This document shows positions 5,905 through 7,580 of a stretch of DNA of 7,580 bases, piece after piece. A program made the position numbers and the translations under genes. The notes below the pieces were generated by a model that was given only the letters and a program-made list of their open reading frames with translations, was not told where the DNA came from and searched no databases. Each line of letters begins with the position of its first letter. The stretch's first letter is position 1. Source of the DNA: Pseudomonadota bacterium (GTDB lineage Bacteria > Pseudomonadota > Alphaproteobacteria > Sphingomonadales > Sphingomonadaceae); assembly GCA_023416515.1 (NCBI GenBank), contig JAEZHP010000097.1, positions 1-7,580 on the forward strand. Direction: 5' to 3'.

Positions 5905-5913
5905 GGTATAGCA
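5905..5913 (-). promoter_or_regulatory. Possible extended -10 promoter element for the cupredoxin-like gene
   Basis: On the minus strand TGCTATACC has the TGn extension plus a TATACC hexamer, and lies about 30 nt before the ATG at 5874, in the gap after serA. No good -35 is visible. If functional, the small gene is transcribed separately from serA. Confidence 0.3.
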
Positions 5914-5951
5914 GTTCCGGCCGCTATTCGGGAATCGTCATGTCCTGAGCG

Positions 5952-7529
5952 CTAGAATCGAAGCGGCATCACCGTCTTCACGCTCGGCAGCGCCGACAGC
6001 TTGCCGATCAGCGGACCGTCGACCTGTCCGTCCACAGCGATCAGCGCGATCGCCTCTCCGCCCGCGGCTCGGCGCCCGAGATGGAAGGTCGCGATGTTGA
6101 CGTTCGAATCGCCGAGCGCGGAGCCGACGCGTCCGATGAAGCCCGGCCTGTCCTCGTTGACGAAGTAGATCATGTCGCCGTCGAGCTCGGCCTCGACCGC
6201 GACCCCGAACAGGTCGACGAGGCGCGGCGCGGAATTGCCGAACAATGTGCCGGCCACGCTCTTCTCGCCGTCCTGCGTCATCACCGACACCCGGACGAGC
6301 GTGTGGTAGTCGCCCTCGCGCTCGTGGCGAATCTCGCGCACGTCGATTCCGCGCTCCTTCGCCAGGAAGGGCGCATTGACCATGTTCACCGTGTCGGAAT
6401 GGACCCGCATAAAGCCGGCCAGGACCGCGCTCGAGATCGGCTTCTGGTTGAGCTCGGCCGCCGCGCCCTCGGTCTCGATGCTGATCTGGCTGAGCCCGCC
6501 ATGGGCAAGCTGCCCGACCAGGCTTCCGAGCCTCTCGGCCAGCGCCATATAGGGCTTTAGCCGCGGCGCCTCTTCGGCGCTGAGGCTCGGCATGTTGAGC
6601 GCGTTGGTGACCCCGCCGCGCACCAGGAAGTCGCTCATCTGCTCGGCGACCTGGATGGCGACATTGACCTGCGCCTCGTTGGTCGACGCTCCCAGATGCG
6701 GGGTCGCCACCAGGCCCGGTGTCCCGAAGAGCGGATTGTCCGTGGCTGGCTCCTCGACGAACACGTCGAGCGCCGCTCCGCCGATATGCCCGCTCTCGAG
6801 CCCCGCCTTGAGCGCCGTCTCGTCAATGAGGCCACCGCGCGCGCAGTTGATGATCCTAACGCCTTTCTTGCTCTTGGCGAGGTTCGCCGCCGACAGAATG
6901 TTGCGGGTCTGGTCGGTGAGCGGCGTGTGAAGGGTAATGAAGTCGGCTCGGCGGAGAAGCTCGTCGAGCTCGACCTTCTCGACGCCGAGCTCGAGTGCGC
7001 GCTCGGGGGTCAGGAACGGGTCGAAGGCGACGACCCGCATCCTCAGGCCCAGTGCGCGGTCGGCGACGATCGAGCCGATATTGCCGCACCCGATCAGACC
7101 CAGGGTCTTGGCGGTCAGCTCGACTCCCATGAACCGGTTCTTCTCCCACTTGCCGGCCTGGGTGGAGGCGTCCGCCTGCGGAAGCTCGCGGGCGAGCGCG
7201 AACATCAGCGCGATTGCGTGCTCGGCGGTGGTGATCGAGTTGCCGAACGGCGTGTTCATGACGACGATTCCCCGCGCGGTGGCGGCAGGGATGTCGACAT
7301 TGTCGACACCGATGCCGGCCCGGCCGATCACCTTCAGGTTGGTCGCCGCCTCGAGCAGGTCCGGAGTGACCTTGGTCGCCGAGCGGATGGCGAGGCCGTC
7401 ATAGTCGCCGATGATGGCCTTCAGTTCGTCCTTGGTGAGGCCGGGCTTCTCGTCGACCTCGACGCCGTTGGCGCGGAAGATCTGCGCGGCGTTCGGATCC
7501 ATTTTGTCGGAGATGAGGACGCGAGGCAT
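5952..7529 (-). CDS. serA: D-3-phosphoglycerate dehydrogenase, long form with ACT domain
   Basis: Catalyses the NAD-dependent oxidation of 3-phosphoglycerate to 3-phosphohydroxypyruvate, the first step of serine synthesis in the cytoplasm. 525 residues, the long form also found in Mycobacterium tuberculosis (about 528), against about 410 in E. coli. Seen: substrate-domain N-terminus with GRAGIGVDNVD (69-79); Rossmann motif G147-C-G-N-I-G152 and the NAD-ribose Asp170; catalytic Arg231 (NCARGG), Glu260 (VFVEEP) and His278 (TPHLG) with the expected +29 and +18 spacing; the intervening ASB domain (about 317-440); and a C-terminal ACT domain (about 453-525) with DRPG at 460-463 and N478-I, positions used for serine feedback in relatives. 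Start ATG 7529 has AAAGGA five nucleotides upstream. The preceding gene, off the window, may be serC, as in many Alphaproteobacteria. Confidence 0.97.
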   Translation of the reverse strand: MPRVLISDKMDPNAAQIFRANGVEVDEKPGLTKDELKAIIGDYDGLAIRSATKVTPDLLEAATNLKVIGRAGIGVDNVDIPAATARGIVVMNTPFGNSITTAEHAIALMFALARELPQADASTQAGKWEKNRFMGVELTAKTLGLIGCGNIGSIVADRALGLRMRVVAFDPFLTPERALELGVEKVELDELLRRADFITLHTPLTDQTRNILSAANLAKSKKGVRIINCARGGLIDETALKAGLESGHIGGAALDVFVEEPATDNPLFGTPGLVATPHLGASTNEAQVNVAIQVAEQMSDFLVRGGVTNALNMPSLSAEEAPRLKPYMALAERLGSLVGQLAHGGLSQISIETEGAAAELNQKPISSAVLAGFMRVHSDTVNMVNAPFLAKERGIDVREIRHEREGDYHTLVRVSVMTQDGEKSVAGTLFGNSAPRLVDLFGVAVEAELDGDMIYFVNEDRPGFIGRVGSALGDSNVNIATFHLGRRAAGGEAIALIAVDGQVDGPLIGKLSALPSVKTVMPLRF

Positions 7530-7534
7530 TATTG

Positions 7535-7540
7535 TCCTTT
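7535..7540 (-). promoter_or_regulatory. Ribosome-binding site of serA
   Basis: AAAGGA on the minus strand with a 5-nt spacer (CAATA) before ATG 7529; it lies about 5 nt downstream of the foot of the inverted repeat at 7546-7569. Confidence 0.75.
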
Positions 7541-7545
7541 CTGTT

Positions 7546-7569
7546 CCCTCTCCCCTTCAGGGGAGAGGG
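7546..7569. repeat. Perfect 10-bp inverted repeat (hairpin) upstream of serA
   Basis: Arms CCCTCTCCCC (7546-7555) and GGGGAGAGGG (7560-7569) are perfectly complementary, separated by the 4-nt loop TTCA. There is no T-tract on either side, so it is not a classical intrinsic terminator in either direction. In the serA mRNA the foot of the stem would lie 16 nt before the ATG. From memory, very similar CCCTC...GAGGG hairpins with a TTCA-type loop are scattered between genes in sphingomonad genomes; this is a recollection to be verified. Confidence 0.7.
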
Positions 7570-7580
7570 TGGTTGAGCGA

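Noticed and set aside
5932..5959. Two GANTC (CcrM-type) sites (5932-5936 and 5955-5959) near the end of serA
   Set aside because: The motif is short and expected by chance at this frequency; nothing else suggests cell-cycle control here.
6081..7404. Plus-strand frames opposite serA
   Set aside because: serA is intact over 525 residues with all catalytic residues; the opposite frames have no recognisable domains.
1..7580. CRISPR arrays, tRNA or rRNA genes, insertion sequences, prophage or defence genes
   Set aside because: Looked for on both strands; apart from the two paralogue blocks and one hairpin, no repeats were found, and no transposase, integrase or defence-type domains are present.

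Overview
The window looks like an ordinary stretch of core chromosome from a high-GC alphaproteobacterium, most likely a sphingomonad (Sphingomonas, Sphingosinicella or a relative). The reasons are the high GC with strong third-position GC bias, the block mutY | DUF721/DciA - DsbA-family - smc, which I associate with sphingomonads and other Alphaproteobacteria, the long form of SerA, and the sequence flavour of the individual proteins. No rRNA, tRNA, CRISPR array, insertion sequence, phage gene or other sign of recent transfer is visible, and coding density is nearly complete.

Layout. Left block, minus strand, read from right to left: a DUF721/DciA-family protein (3543 to 2983), a thioredoxin-fold DsbA-family lipoprotein (2986 to 2213), a second secreted DsbA-family protein (2211 to 1501), then, after 82 bp, the N-terminal part of smc (1418, running off the left edge). 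The first three genes are joined by an ATGA overlap and a 1-nt gap, so they very probably form one transcription unit that may continue into smc. Centre, plus strand: mutY (3570-4580) and nudC (4577-5446) overlap by ATGA and diverge from the dciA-like gene across only 26 bp. Right block, minus strand: serA (7529 to 5952), then a small secreted cupredoxin-like protein (5874 to 5443) whose stop codon shares a CTAG with the stop of nudC. At the right edge, just upstream of serA, is a perfect 10-bp inverted repeat.

Function. The left unit joins chromosome biology (a probable DnaB helicase loader/operator of the DciA family, and the SMC condensin) with periplasmic disulfide chemistry (two DsbA-like proteins that appear to be tandem duplicates). 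The centre is genome and nucleotide maintenance: the A:8-oxoG adenine glycosylase MutY and the NAD(H) pyrophosphatase / RNA deNADding enzyme NudC. SerA catalyses the first step of serine synthesis. The cupredoxin-like protein lacks the usual copper ligands and has no known function.

I do not see a convincing undescribed defence, mobile or signalling system. The observations most worth following are the duplicated and diverged DsbA pair (one lipid-anchored, one soluble, with different CXXC dipeptides and a shared second cysteine pair), the cupredoxin fold without metal ligands, the very tight divergent and convergent gene junctions, and the hairpin before serA.
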